Virus record (IMG/VR): IMGVR_UViG_3300028920_000241
Span: 1 to 26,519 of that record
Reading direction: 5' to 3' (one strand)
Length of the DNA stretch: 26,519 nt
From: a virus
Shown one piece after another: positions 7,389 to 15,894 of the stretch; position 1 is the first letter of the stretch, and every line of letters begins with the position of its first letter. The notes under the pieces were generated by a model. The model did no database searches. It was given only the letters and a program-made list of their open reading frames with translations, and was not told the DNA's origin. The translations under genes and the position numbers were made by a program.

Positions 7389-7706
7389 ATGAGTGAGCAT
7401 GAGAGGCGATCGGGTATGGAAGAAATGCAACTTAAGGTGGCGCAGCTCCACTCTGCGTTATATCAGAACGGATTCTCGAAGAAGGTAGGCGACCTTGAGG
7501 CGGACATGCGGGAGGTGAAGGATGACATTAAGGACGTTAAGAAGAGTATGGCGGTATTTATTGCCGGTCGTGAGACATCTTGCCCTCTTCGTAAAACAGC
7601 GGCGGATAAGCGACGGGAAATCTTCACAATCGTCGGACTCTGTTTCTCCGCCATCAGCTCCGTTGCCGTCATCATTACCCTTATCTGGCGACTCGCAGGT
7701 TGCTGA
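7389..7706 (+). CDS. Holin-like / XhlA-type membrane protein
   Basis: The ATG at 7389 (105 residues) is favoured over an in-frame GTG at 7377 because AGGTG at 7375-7379 is at a suitable distance. The first half is a charged amphipathic coiled coil ('KVGDLEADMREVKDDIKDVKKS', residues 32-53 in part). A basic stretch follows ('RKTAADKRRE') and a single hydrophobic helix at about 79-101 ends at the C-terminus. Coiled coil plus one C-terminal membrane helix is the layout of haemolysin XhlA-like proteins in phage lysis cassettes. The next two genes, a cysteine-peptidase-like protein and a two-helix membrane protein, make a lysis role plausible. Direct proof of pore formation cannot be read from sequence. 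Confidence 0.7.
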   Translation: MSEHERRSGMEEMQLKVAQLHSALYQNGFSKKVGDLEADMREVKDDIKDVKKSMAVFIAGRETSCPLRKTAADKRREIFTIVGLCFSAISSVAVIITLIWRLAGC

Positions 7707-7707
7707 T

Positions 7708-8193
7708 ATGAAGGAAGAGTTTCCGTATCAGAACGATCCAGCCTTTACTCCGGAGCACAACGCGAAGGGTTGCTACTTTCAGGTTATAGCGAAGATTGCG
7801 TGGAATGAGGGCGCCTTCCGTCCTATTAACCTTCGGGAGGAGATCAGACGCATAGCGGATCTGTGCATGGCTGAGGGTTATATGAGGAAGGATTTTAAGG
7901 TGCTCGCACCGAATGAGGTGTTCTTAGCGTTCGGCCTCATTGTGGAGTATACCGATAAGTGGGAGAAGCCTGACCGTGTGTGCGGACCGGAGGAGCGAGA
8001 GGCGCTGCGTATGTACTACGATAATGAGACCGCTGAAACAGAAGATGATAAGTGGCACTTCGTTGAAGGGGACGGACAGAGCAACTGCGAATGGGACCCG
8101 TGGGAAGGCGGCAGTGTAACGGCAGCGAAGGGGATTGTAGTTGATAAGAGGATCTTTAGGATAATGGGAACGGTACGGGAGGTGGCGGCATGA
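7708..8193 (+). CDS. Papain-like (C39/DUF261-like) cysteine peptidase candidate, possible lysin
   Basis: ATG at 7708 follows the previous stop by one base with a modest AGG site, giving 161 residues. The N-terminal 'NAKGCYFQVIAKIA' places C22 at the start of a helix. Near the end, 'KWHFVEGDGQSNCEWDPW' presents H117 and D130, followed by 'GGSVTAAKGIVVDKRIFRI'. Cys-helix, then H-F-V..G, then D-P-W is the ordered Cys-His-Asp arrangement of C39-like peptidases, and from memory it also resembles DUF261 proteins found on Borrelia plasmids and in phages. There is no signal peptide. Its position between a holin-like and a small membrane protein makes it a candidate endolysin or cell-wall amidase; this is inference. 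It overlaps the next gene by ATGA. Confidence 0.6.
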   Translation: MKEEFPYQNDPAFTPEHNAKGCYFQVIAKIAWNEGAFRPINLREEIRRIADLCMAEGYMRKDFKVLAPNEVFLAFGLIVEYTDKWEKPDRVCGPEEREALRMYYDNETAETEDDKWHFVEGDGQSNCEWDPWEGGSVTAAKGIVVDKRIFRIMGTVREVAA

Positions 8194-8471
8194 AGTTCGG
8201 CACAGTAGGAAAGATAGTCATGATATTCTTCATTGCGCTCGGTGCGGCTATATTCATCTATGGAGTGTTTGCGGAGGAGGGAATGCCAGTAAACCTGATG
8301 CAGGTATACATTGGAGCATTCGCCGGCGTGTACACTGTGTACAGCACGAATGAGAGTTGGCAGCGCAATGTGCGCAGTAAATATTATCGGCCTGAGATGG
8401 ATGATAAGAGGCCGGAGGTTCAGCAGGCGGCGATAAAGAGGATGCTAAATGGGCAAGGAGACAGTAAGTAG
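8190..8471 (+). CDS. Small membrane protein, possible holin
   Basis: The protein has 93 residues, starts at an ATGA overlap and has GGGAGG 6-7 bases upstream. Two hydrophobic segments are visible: about residues 8-27 ('IVMIFFIALGAAIFIYGVF') and about 36-51 ('LMQVYIGAFAGVYTVY'). A short acidic loop separates them and a charged cytoplasmic-type tail follows ('RSKYYRPEMDDKRPEVQQA'). Two helices with a polar tail is the class II holin layout. Together with the upstream coiled-coil membrane protein and peptidase-like protein it probably forms a lysis cassette embedded among fibre genes. The 3' end overlaps the next fibre gene by 23 bases in another frame. Confidence 0.68.
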   Translation: MKFGTVGKIVMIFFIALGAAIFIYGVFAEEGMPVNLMQVYIGAFAGVYTVYSTNESWQRNVRSKYYRPEMDDKRPEVQQAAIKRMLNGQGDSK

Positions 8472-9954
8472 AAAGGGCCGAGAGGCGCAACTATACCCGA
8501 AAAGCTCAGGAAACAATGCGACGAATGAAGATCAGATTGTCGCATCTGAAGCCTTCGAGTGGCACTACAGTGCAGATAAGAAGACGATCTATGTTACTAT
8601 GACTGACGGCTACGTCTTCGCTCTCAATGCCTCTGAGCTCACCATAGACGGTGACTCTATTGCTACCTATCTTGCCTCTTTAGCAGGAGAGGAGTTGCCG
8701 CTGGCTTCAATCATATGGTGGGATAAATCGCTTGAAGCGGTGAGCAAGACGAACAAGAGCAGCGGCACAGCAGACACAGATACTGCTACCTGTCTCGAAG
8801 ACTCTACTGCTACCTTTCAGACTGACGGCGTAGTTGCCGGCGACATTGTGTGGAACACGACCGATAGCGTGCCTGCTACTGTGGTATCAGTGGACAGCGA
8901 AATAAAAATCACGCTCGACTATGATGCTTTTCCTGACGGCAACGAAGACTACGACATCTATGATGAGCCGGACGTACAGCCAGGATGGGTTGAAATGGAT
9001 GGCGGCACTATCGATGAGCCAAACTCTCCCTTCGATGGCATGGGCATCGTTGATGTAATAGGTGAAGAGCGGTTTATCAGGGCGCGGCAAACGGCAGGTA
9101 GACTTCAGGCTGATGCAATAAGAAACATAGAAGGATCATTCCAAGGTAATGATGGCTTCTTTTATAACATGACAGGCGCTTTTGAACCCATAGGGGGGAC
9201 CAGTACAGGACCGGCAGGCTCTGGTAATAGTAGATACGTTACAGTCGGCTTCGATGCCTCAAACGTTGTGCCTACAGCAGATGAAAACAGACCTATTAAC
9301 ATCTCAGCTATTCCGATCATTAAAATAATGAACAGCACAAGTGTGAAGCTTGCTACCTACTACTCGGTAGATGGTGACAATTTTGCTGACCTTGCTCACC
9401 TGAGCGACCTTGCCGACGATGACCGGCTTGTCGTGTGGGATGAGTCGACTGAGACGTATCAGTATACAGAGATCGATGATATCCATGAGCACTTTATAAA
9501 GAAGACTGAAATTGGCGTTTTCCAGCATACTAATAATGGGAATGCTTTGTCTCCATGTGGGCTAAATGTATGGTGTACTACGCCCCTGAATACTGAACAA
9601 TATAATGGTATTACGGGAGCATCATCGGATATGGTAACAAACCATGATGTCACTCTGCCAGCCGGCACTTATGAGATTGATTTTTCTCATGTGTTTATGC
9701 GCTCTGGTGTTGTCCGGGCTCGTGTGTATGATGTCACAAATAGCGCTGTTATTGTTGGCCCGATTGGTGGCTTCGCTGATAGCGGGTCAGACGGTGACCA
9801 AGTTGCTTATCCGTGTTGTGCTATAGTTATATTGACCGGCGAAACCACGATTAGACTTGAGCATCAGTATAATACCTCAAGTTCTTACGAGATTGGCTAC
9901 GGAATTGGTGAAGAGGCGGTATATAGCTGGTTAAAAGTCAGGAGGATTGCGTGA
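8449..9954 (+). CDS. Tail fibre protein with collar-like middle and C1q/TNF-like tip
   Basis: The protein has 501 residues. ATG at 8449 has AGAGGA 7 bases upstream and overlaps the previous gene by 23 bases. Three parts are visible. About 100-180 is a beta insertion ('ATCLEDSTATF...GDIVWNTTDS...'). About 180-290 looks like a tail-collar domain: 'GWVEMDGGTIDEPNSPFDG', then 'GRLQADAIRNIEGSF', then 'ENRPINISAIPIIKIM', which are recurrent landmarks of phage fibre collars. The C-terminal 140 residues ('GVFQHTNNG...', 'TLPAGTYEIDFSH', 'TIRLEHQYN...', 'SWLKVRRIA') have the strand pattern and terminal 'W..v.ri' of C1q/TNF-like jelly rolls, typical of trimeric receptor-binding tips. The tip region is more AT-rich than the rest. 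Confidence 0.82.
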   Translation: MGKETVSRKGREAQLYPKSSGNNATNEDQIVASEAFEWHYSADKKTIYVTMTDGYVFALNASELTIDGDSIATYLASLAGEELPLASIIWWDKSLEAVSKTNKSSGTADTDTATCLEDSTATFQTDGVVAGDIVWNTTDSVPATVVSVDSEIKITLDYDAFPDGNEDYDIYDEPDVQPGWVEMDGGTIDEPNSPFDGMGIVDVIGEERFIRARQTAGRLQADAIRNIEGSFQGNDGFFYNMTGAFEPIGGTSTGPAGSGNSRYVTVGFDASNVVPTADENRPINISAIPIIKIMNSTSVKLATYYSVDGDNFADLAHLSDLADDDRLVVWDESTETYQYTEIDDIHEHFIKKTEIGVFQHTNNGNALSPCGLNVWCTTPLNTEQYNGITGASSDMVTNHDVTLPAGTYEIDFSHVFMRSGVVRARVYDVTNSAVIVGPIGGFADSGSDGDQVAYPCCAIVILTGETTIRLEHQYNTSSSYEIGYGIGEEAVYSWLKVRRIA

Positions 9955-10535
9955 ACTATTGGAACGAATGTTGTACGAAGACAGACACCGAGTGGCACTG
10001 GCATCTTGAGCCGGACGGCAGTCTGTTTATTGAGTTTGAGGGTAGCACGAGTAAACTGGACTGGCTTCAGAACTTTCGGTTCCTACGTGTCGTGTACAAG
10101 GATATGCCTACGGTGTGGCGGGCGCACGCCGGCTTCGTTGAGAAGTGGCACTCTATTCGGGACCGTTTCCTCGAAGTTGTGGCTGAATACGGCAGTCATG
10201 GGGTGTGGCTGCAGGGCTACAGTCAGGGCGGAGCGCTTGCCACTCTTGCACATGAGGACGTGTGGTGGCACTGGCCTGAGCTGAGAACGAAGTTGCACAC
10301 GATTACGTATGGGGCGCCGCGGACAGTGAGCTGGTGCGCTCCTGATAACAGGTGGATCGGACTGACGGCGGTATGGTTAGGATGGGACATTGTACATCAG
10401 GTTCCACCGTGGCTGTTCGGCTATAAGCATGTCGGCGTAGTACAGCACATAGGACGGAAGTGGGTGTGGCCGCTACTGAGTGTGCGGGACCATCTGCGGT
10501 ATGAAGAGCGGCCCTGCTATAGAATAGAGCCGTAA
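9951..10535 (+). CDS. Class 3 lipase-like alpha/beta hydrolase
   Basis: The protein has 194 residues, with a GTG start overlapping the fibre stop by 4 bases (GTGA) and AGGA upstream. The class 3 lipase signature is complete and in order: 'EFEGSTSKLDWLQNF' (the FRGT..DW oxyanion region, residues 28-42), 'HAGF' (59-62), the nucleophile elbow 'GYSQGG' (89-94, Ser91), 'TYGAPR' (119-124), then 'DIVHQVPPW' with Asp146 and 'RDHLRYE' with His181 as the likely triad. It has no signal peptide or membrane segment. It would hydrolyse an ester or acylglycerol. Set between a fibre and the main tail protein, it may act on the host envelope or on acylated surface glycans; that substrate is inferred. Confidence 0.88.
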   Translation: MNYWNECCTKTDTEWHWHLEPDGSLFIEFEGSTSKLDWLQNFRFLRVVYKDMPTVWRAHAGFVEKWHSIRDRFLEVVAEYGSHGVWLQGYSQGGALATLAHEDVWWHWPELRTKLHTITYGAPRTVSWCAPDNRWIGLTAVWLGWDIVHQVPPWLFGYKHVGVVQHIGRKWVWPLLSVRDHLRYEERPCYRIEP

Positions 10536-10544
10536 GGAGGATAT

Positions 10545-12428
10545 ATGAGCGGGTTTCAACAGGTAAGCAATCCACAGAATCTGCCGATGCGACCGCTGAA
10601 CGGGGGCATGATTCTTAATAAGCCTCCGCAGATACTCAACGCAGGGGAGTGCAGAGATGCGAAGAACTATATTATAACGGAGAACGGACCGAAGCGCCGG
10701 CCTGGGTATGAGCCCTACGGTTCTACCGACCTCAGCTCCGGAGCACTTACTGCACTCGACTATGTGCACATCGATCTGTTTAACTTCTGGACAAGCGAAG
10801 TAGGGGAGCTCGAGCAGGAGTTGTTGCTGGCTACCGCAGGTCCGCTGTTTAAGGTTGGCTTAGCCGGGTTTGAGGAAGTAGAGTGGACTTATGAGGTCGG
10901 GACTATAACGGTAAACGGAACCGATGTAACCGGTATAGGCACTGACTTTCTGAGCGCAGACATATACCCCGGTTACCTTGTGCGGTGCGGCGGAGGTGAG
11001 GCTCGCGTGCTTGAGATCGTAGATGCTACAAATATACGGCTTGAAGAGGGCGGTGACATAGCAGACTGCGTAAGCCAGCCTTACTCTATACAGTTCTCTT
11101 TTAATGATGACCCGCGCTACCTTGCCGACTGGGTGGTGTTTAATAGCGAGGTTATATTTACTGACTTCAACTCGCCGCTGGTAGTGTATAAGCCGACAGA
11201 GCCGGACGGCAGTCAGCTTACATGGTACATAGACAGCGAGTATTATGAGATAGAGGGGGAGAGCGGACCGGAGGTTTTTGTTGCCCGCTGTATAGAGGTG
11301 TTTCAGGACCGGATCTTTGTAGGCCATACGATTGAAGCGACTGATGGACTTCGCCGGCAGCGCATCAGGTGGAGCACCGCTACGAACTCACGGGACTTCA
11401 GTGATTCTACCGCGTACATAGATCTGCCGTACACGCAGGGCGGTATTGTGCGGCTTGTACGACTCGGTAATACTCTGGTTGCTTACTTCGATGACGCTAT
11501 CTTTCTCGGTATGCCGACGAATAACCCGAACCTGCCGGTTGTCTTTCAGCGTGTTGAGACCGGCAATGTAGGATTGGTCGGTATGAAGGCGGTCGCCTCT
11601 TTCCTCGAGGGTCACTTCTTTATTGGTCAGGATGACATCTACCTTATGACCACTGCAGGCCCTGAGCGTATAGGCGCCCCTATAGTCGAGAGAACCATCA
11701 GAGAGAGCGAGCATAAAGAGCGGACTTACGTTACGATAGATCCGTCTAACGATAGGGTTGTTTTCGGTTTTACGAAAGCTCGGACAATAATGGAAGAGCT
11801 CTGGTCTTTTCAGTATAAGAGTAAGGGATGGTCGTACACTGCCTTCGAGACGTATATGATATCGTATCCGCTGAACGTGTTCAGCTTAACGTGGAACGAC
11901 CTTGTAGGATTTACGTGGAGCGACGCTACCCCGATCGGTTCTACCTATCTTACGTGGGATTCTATGGAGGCTCAACCTGGCGCTATGAAGCTGTTCGTTG
12001 AGTATGACTATATGCTTCGCCAGCTCAGTGAGAATGGGGCTGTAGATACGCTGATAGTTGATGATGTTACTACGGAGGAGCCGATAGAGGCGGTGTATGA
12101 AACCGGTGATCTTGACTTTAACGTACCTGATCAGGTGAAGACGTTTCTGCGGCTGAGCATGAAGGTCGATTTTGACGTGGCGCCGACGGAGGCCGTGAAC
12201 TTTGCGGTGCAGGGCTCATGGAACAGAGGACGAAGCTGGCGCTCTCTCGGCAACCTTCGTATACGGGAAAACTATGATGAGGGGTATGTGAACTTTCTTA
12301 TGACGAGCAGCCATGTGAGGTTCCGGATAACGACCACTGCCGCTATTGCCCCCTTCACTATTGAGGAGCTTGTGGTAAAGGTGAGGCTGAGAGGAAATGA
12401 GCTCAGCTTAGGAGTGCAGGCACCATGA
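10545..12428 (+). CDS. Major tail protein, P22 gp10 / tail-nozzle-like
   Basis: The protein has 627 residues and starts with ATG behind AAGGAGG. The N-terminus 'GGMILNKPPQILNAGECRD', then 'NYIITENGPKRRPGYE', matches the opening of podovirus packaged-DNA stabilisation or nozzle proteins, in which a polypeptide lists 'P..L..G.c.d..N......G...RPG'. A small beta insertion (about 118-175, 'ITVNGTDVTGIGTDFLSAD') is followed by repeated strand-turn units and late 'DLDFNVPDQVKTFLRLSMKV' and 'FRITTTAAIAPFTIEELVVKV', consistent with a beta-propeller-like body. Length fits such tail proteins. It would extend the portal-adaptor channel and carry fibres. It has an ATGA overlap with the next gene. Confidence 0.72.
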   Translation: MSGFQQVSNPQNLPMRPLNGGMILNKPPQILNAGECRDAKNYIITENGPKRRPGYEPYGSTDLSSGALTALDYVHIDLFNFWTSEVGELEQELLLATAGPLFKVGLAGFEEVEWTYEVGTITVNGTDVTGIGTDFLSADIYPGYLVRCGGGEARVLEIVDATNIRLEEGGDIADCVSQPYSIQFSFNDDPRYLADWVVFNSEVIFTDFNSPLVVYKPTEPDGSQLTWYIDSEYYEIEGESGPEVFVARCIEVFQDRIFVGHTIEATDGLRRQRIRWSTATNSRDFSDSTAYIDLPYTQGGIVRLVRLGNTLVAYFDDAIFLGMPTNNPNLPVVFQRVETGNVGLVGMKAVASFLEGHFFIGQDDIYLMTTAGPERIGAPIVERTIRESEHKERTYVTIDPSNDRVVFGFTKARTIMEELWSFQYKSKGWSYTAFETYMISYPLNVFSLTWNDLVGFTWSDATPIGSTYLTWDSMEAQPGAMKLFVEYDYMLRQLSENGAVDTLIVDDVTTEEPIEAVYETGDLDFNVPDQVKTFLRLSMKVDFDVAPTEAVNFAVQGSWNRGRSWRSLGNLRIRENYDEGYVNFLMTSSHVRFRITTTAAIAPFTIEELVVKVRLRGNELSLGVQAP

Positions 12429-12874
12429 AGCCAGTAGTGCTGAATGAGGCAGAAATAGAGCGTCTGCGGAAGCGGTTCGCAGGTAAGCCCGGAACGAGCG
12501 AATATGACGGGGATGGCGGTAAGCGGTTCTTTCATAAAGCGTTGTTTAACAGCGTACTTGTTTTCGAGTGCGAGTTCGGCCTCATTCGAGTCACAGATTA
12601 TGTACCGAGTCAGAAGGTGAGGATACACGGGCTGTTTGACAGCAAGCAGGTGTTTCGGGAAATAGGACAGCTTAAGGCGCTCGGTAACTATCTGTTTGAC
12701 CGGCTTCACATACAGTGGATAGAGGCGCTTGTGCCGGTTGATAAGCGAGCGCTGCAGCGGCTGTTGAAACGGGTTGGCTTTCAGGAGAAAGGAGCATTGC
12801 GAAAAGACTTCTATGATGGTAAAATGTACACAGAGGGTGTTTTATACTGGTTGACGAGGAGGGATTTATTATGA
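12425..12874 (+). CDS. GNAT-like N-acetyltransferase-fold protein
   Basis: The protein has 149 residues and starts at an ATGA overlap with the tail gene. The C-terminal half has the GNAT pattern: a helix 'VFREIGQLKALGNYLFDRL', a strand-like 'IQWIEALVPVDKRALQRLLKR' stretch in which conserved residues precede 'VGFQEKGALRKDFYDGKMYTE' (the late 'GF...G.......dG...' element), and a terminal strand 'VLYWLTRRDLL'. The N-terminal half is divergent ('RKRFAGKPGTSEYDGDG'), and the acetyl-CoA pyrophosphate loop (Q/RxxGxG/A) is not clearly visible, so catalytic activity is uncertain. GNAT-like proteins between tail and ejection-protein genes are known in podoviruses of the T7 group and relatives; whether they modify virion proteins is unclear. 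Confidence 0.68.
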   Translation: MKPVVLNEAEIERLRKRFAGKPGTSEYDGDGGKRFFHKALFNSVLVFECEFGLIRVTDYVPSQKVRIHGLFDSKQVFREIGQLKALGNYLFDRLHIQWIEALVPVDKRALQRLLKRVGFQEKGALRKDFYDGKMYTEGVLYWLTRRDLL

Positions 12875-13530
12875 GTAAGGGTGAATATGAGAACTTAGCG
12901 TCGGCAGACGACTATCAGATAGCTGATCCTGGACAGCATCTTCAGGGCGCTATGGACCAGTACCAGAACATGGCTGCCTTCGGACAGGGCGGCATGGTTG
13001 GTGCACTTGACCAGAACAATGCCTACAACGCTTTCATGGGGCAGTCAGGCGGCCTTGCGAACCTTGCTGCAGGACCGAACGCTCAGCTTACCGAACAGCT
13101 TAATGCGATAGCTACAAGGCAGGCAGACGAGGGCATACAGAATGCCGCTACACAGTTTAATGCGATGGGAGCCGGCAGAAGCGGGGCGGCAAACAGAGCT
13201 ATGGGTATGGCTGCTGCTCAGCCGTTCGCTGATGTTGCCGCACAGCAACAGCAGAATCAGCTCAACCTGACCGGCAACCTGTGGAACAGCGCCTTTGGTG
13301 GAGCACAGGATCTTAATAGGCTTGCAGCTCAGTTGTACGGTACAGCTTATGGGCAGGGTATGCAGGGTTACGGCGGAATAGCTGGACAGCTTGGTGGTCT
13401 TGTTGCACCGCAGTATCAATATCAACCGAGTGCTTGGGAAAGAGTTGCGAGTGGCGCCGGTGATTTCTTAGGCTTCGGTATGGACGCAGCTACCACTGCA
13501 GGCGGACTTGGCTGGAAGCCGTTCGGATAG
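12871..13530 (+). CDS. Internal virion (ejection) protein, small
   Basis: The protein has 219 residues, starts at an ATGA overlap and has GAGGAGGG upstream. The composition is dominated by Gln, Ala, Gly and Asn ('LNAIATRQADEGIQNAATQ', 'AAAQPFADVAAQQQQNQ'), with predicted amphipathic helices and no cysteines. A glycine-rich hydrophobic stretch ('ASGAGDFLGFGMDAATTAGG') lies near the C-terminus. This is the usual look of the smallest of the three podovirus ejection proteins (P22 gp7 / T7 gp14 role), which embed in the outer membrane or periplasm to extend the short tail. The next two genes are larger proteins of the same class. Confidence 0.75.
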   Translation: MSKGEYENLASADDYQIADPGQHLQGAMDQYQNMAAFGQGGMVGALDQNNAYNAFMGQSGGLANLAAGPNAQLTEQLNAIATRQADEGIQNAATQFNAMGAGRSGAANRAMGMAAAQPFADVAAQQQQNQLNLTGNLWNSAFGGAQDLNRLAAQLYGTAYGQGMQGYGGIAGQLGGLVAPQYQYQPSAWERVASGAGDFLGFGMDAATTAGGLGWKPFG

Positions 13531-13539
13531 GAGGAGTAT

Positions 13540-15882
13540 ATGGCACAGATACCGCAACCACAATTTCTTAATACAGGGATGGACTACCGTCAACAGCAGC
13601 TTCAGCAGCAGGGACTGAGGGCTCAGCAGGTCGGCCAGTTTGCGAACGTGATGCAGGAGAACCGCCGGCTGGCAGAGGACCAGAGACAGTTTGATGTGCG
13701 GAACGTTCTCGACTACGCACAGAACGTTGTCAAGACACAGCATGGTGGGGACTGGGCAAACTACCTGAAGAACGATCCGACTGCTGAGAGCACCTTTCAG
13801 GCTATATGGGGCCCGGACAAGGGCACTCAGATGTTCAATCAGACTGTTACGGCTATCAACGATCCTAATATACCGATGCGCACAAAGGGTCAGATCATGG
13901 AGAACGTGATGCGGAGAGCCTTCATAGAAGGCGTTCCGCGAGACGGTGGTGGCGGCGGTGTTGCTCCGGAGCCGGGAGTTACTCCCACACCGGTCCGTGA
14001 CACGAATCCTACTCCTCAACCGCAACCTTCTAAGACTATAAATAAAGACTTGAATCCAAATCTTATGAGCGCCGCAGAGCGTTTACAGGGAAATGTACAG
14101 GTCGGTATCAATGATCCTACTACACAACAGACTGAAGGCGGAGGCTTATATCCCGCTACAGTAGCGAGTCCTGATGTGTCTACTATTCCGGGGCGTGAAG
14201 TAGGTCGTCCGGAGGGAGAGCAGAAAAGAGAGGACTATGCGACGCAGGCAAACGCAGTTGCATCAAGAGGCGGTATGCCTGTAAACGCGAGCGGTTTTCC
14301 TATAGCTACAGGGCAGGAGCAGGCTGACCTTCCCATTAACACACAGACAATAGAGCAGGTATGGAGCAGCGTGAGTCTGCCTCAAAACGCCGGTCCTGGA
14401 CAGATAGCAACCACGCTTAAGCAGGCTGTGCTTGACGCCGGCGGAAGTCAGGAAGCAGCAGACTTTATGGGAAAAGGTACAGCGTACCTTACAGATAATA
14501 AAGGAGATGATGAGGCTGAGTGGGCAGAGTTTGATGAGAAAGCCCGAAGACTGTTTGGTGTAGATGGCGATACTCTTTATGCTGTGCGCAATCAGATGTT
14601 TGATAACGTTGCTAAAGGCAGGCCGACTACTTACATGCCTCCGGAAGGTTCAGAAGACCGTAATCAGCCTTGGTGGTCAGGTAAAAATATTCAAGTACAG
14701 GATAGGATACGTGACGTTGTAGCAGACCCTGAAGCAACCGACGCTTCGATGGTTAATGCGTTGAGCTCTGCGAGCTCTGTAGACTTAAGCAGCTTAAACG
14801 GCGTTGAGCTCGCGAACATAGGTCAGCTTGTTGATAAAGCTGATAAGCGTTTTCGTGAGACAATGATCAGGGAGCCTGAATATCACAACTTTGTAGCAAA
14901 GGAAGCGGGTCTTCCTGAGAGCTCCGGTGCACAGGTTCAGGAAGCGCTCTCTATGGTAGACTCTGCGGAGAATGCGCAGGCGCTTAGTAAGAGCATGAAT
15001 GATAATCCGAGAAAGCGACGTATTGTTCAGCGTACTACTGACCACCTTTCAAGCGCTTTTACACCGAGGACGTATAAGCAGGTTGGAGACCATAGATATG
15101 TTGAGAAGGCGCGAGAGCAAAGGGAGAACGGCGAGCAGGTTTCGTTCGTCGGTCAGATGGGTATAACCCGTGAGCGATATGAGCAGATAGCGCAGGAGCT
15201 GTACGGCAACGCTCCGCTGAGTCCTGAAGTTGAGGCAGTTATTCCGCTCGAGGAGCGACAGTTTACGGAAGCAAAGAGGCAGTTTGATGAAAACATGAAG
15301 CTCACCCGTGAGCAGATGCCGAGCGCTGAGTTGCGCAGAAAGGAGATGGCTCTCAAGGAAAAAGAAATCGATATCGCTGCTGGAAGGCTTGCTCTTGAAG
15401 AGATGAAACTCAATATGGCGAAGGAACAACTTGAGGCGATACAGAACGGTGAAGCCCCTCCTGACTATTCTCTGGCTTACGATCTCAGTCATGAGACTTA
15501 CAAGATGTATATGGAAAACATCCTCGAGAACAATGAGACTCCGGAAGAGATAAACGCTGCTGTAACAAGTCTGCTCCAGACAAATGAGCATTTCAAGTCG
15601 GCGCATGACAACATGATGAATATAGGTTCTATGATGACCGGCCTCCCGATAGAGGAGTTTACGACCTCTATATATAAGACGAACGGTTGGAGAGAGTTTT
15701 GGAAACTTGGACCAAAAGAGACGGGTGAAAGCGCGACCTTCACAAACTTCTCGACTGGTACGCCGTACACTGTAGCACCTACAGTAAATGTTGGTCCTGC
15801 GCAGTCAGCTGCAGGCGGAGGTGCTGGTAGTGGCGGTGGAGGCAACAACGTAGACGATCTGCTCAGGAACGCTGGTTTTTAA
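13540..15882 (+). CDS. Internal virion (ejection) protein, medium, coiled-coil
   Basis: The protein has 780 residues and starts with ATG behind TAGGAGGAG. The N-terminus is a Gln-rich helix ('YRQQQLQQQGLRAQQVGQF'). A Pro/Thr-rich disordered linker lies at about 145-170 ('PEPGVTPTPVRDTNPTPQPQ'). A long charged coiled coil lies at about 575-650 ('EEMKLNMAKEQLEAIQNGE' region), and a Gly-rich tail sits at the end. No catalytic motif is visible. Size, order and composition match the second ejection protein of podoviruses (P22 gp20 / T7 gp15 role), which leaves the capsid before the DNA and helps form a trans-envelope channel. Sequence similarity to those proteins is not evident, so the assignment rests on context. 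Confidence 0.75.
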   Translation: MAQIPQPQFLNTGMDYRQQQLQQQGLRAQQVGQFANVMQENRRLAEDQRQFDVRNVLDYAQNVVKTQHGGDWANYLKNDPTAESTFQAIWGPDKGTQMFNQTVTAINDPNIPMRTKGQIMENVMRRAFIEGVPRDGGGGGVAPEPGVTPTPVRDTNPTPQPQPSKTINKDLNPNLMSAAERLQGNVQVGINDPTTQQTEGGGLYPATVASPDVSTIPGREVGRPEGEQKREDYATQANAVASRGGMPVNASGFPIATGQEQADLPINTQTIEQVWSSVSLPQNAGPGQIATTLKQAVLDAGGSQEAADFMGKGTAYLTDNKGDDEAEWAEFDEKARRLFGVDGDTLYAVRNQMFDNVAKGRPTTYMPPEGSEDRNQPWWSGKNIQVQDRIRDVVADPEATDASMVNALSSASSVDLSSLNGVELANIGQLVDKADKRFRETMIREPEYHNFVAKEAGLPESSGAQVQEALSMVDSAENAQALSKSMNDNPRKRRIVQRTTDHLSSAFTPRTYKQVGDHRYVEKAREQRENGEQVSFVGQMGITRERYEQIAQELYGNAPLSPEVEAVIPLEERQFTEAKRQFDENMKLTREQMPSAELRRKEMALKEKEIDIAAGRLALEEMKLNMAKEQLEAIQNGEAPPDYSLAYDLSHETYKMYMENILENNETPEEINAAVTSLLQTNEHFKSAHDNMMNIGSMMTGLPIEEFTTSIYKTNGWREFWKLGPKETGESATFTNFSTGTPYTVAPTVNVGPAQSAAGGGAGSGGGGNNVDDLLRNAGF

Positions 15883-15894
15883 TAGGAGGTCACC

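Noticed and set aside
7522-7707. Upstream extension of the cysteine-peptidase-like gene
   Set aside because: It reads through the holin-like gene in another frame with Ser/Pro/Arg-rich sequence. The ATG at 7708 sits just after the previous stop.
140-8530. Shared GNNATN peptide in the first partial gene and the start of the 501-residue fibre
   Set aside because: Only six residues match, the DNA differs at several bases and the surroundings are unrelated; probably chance.
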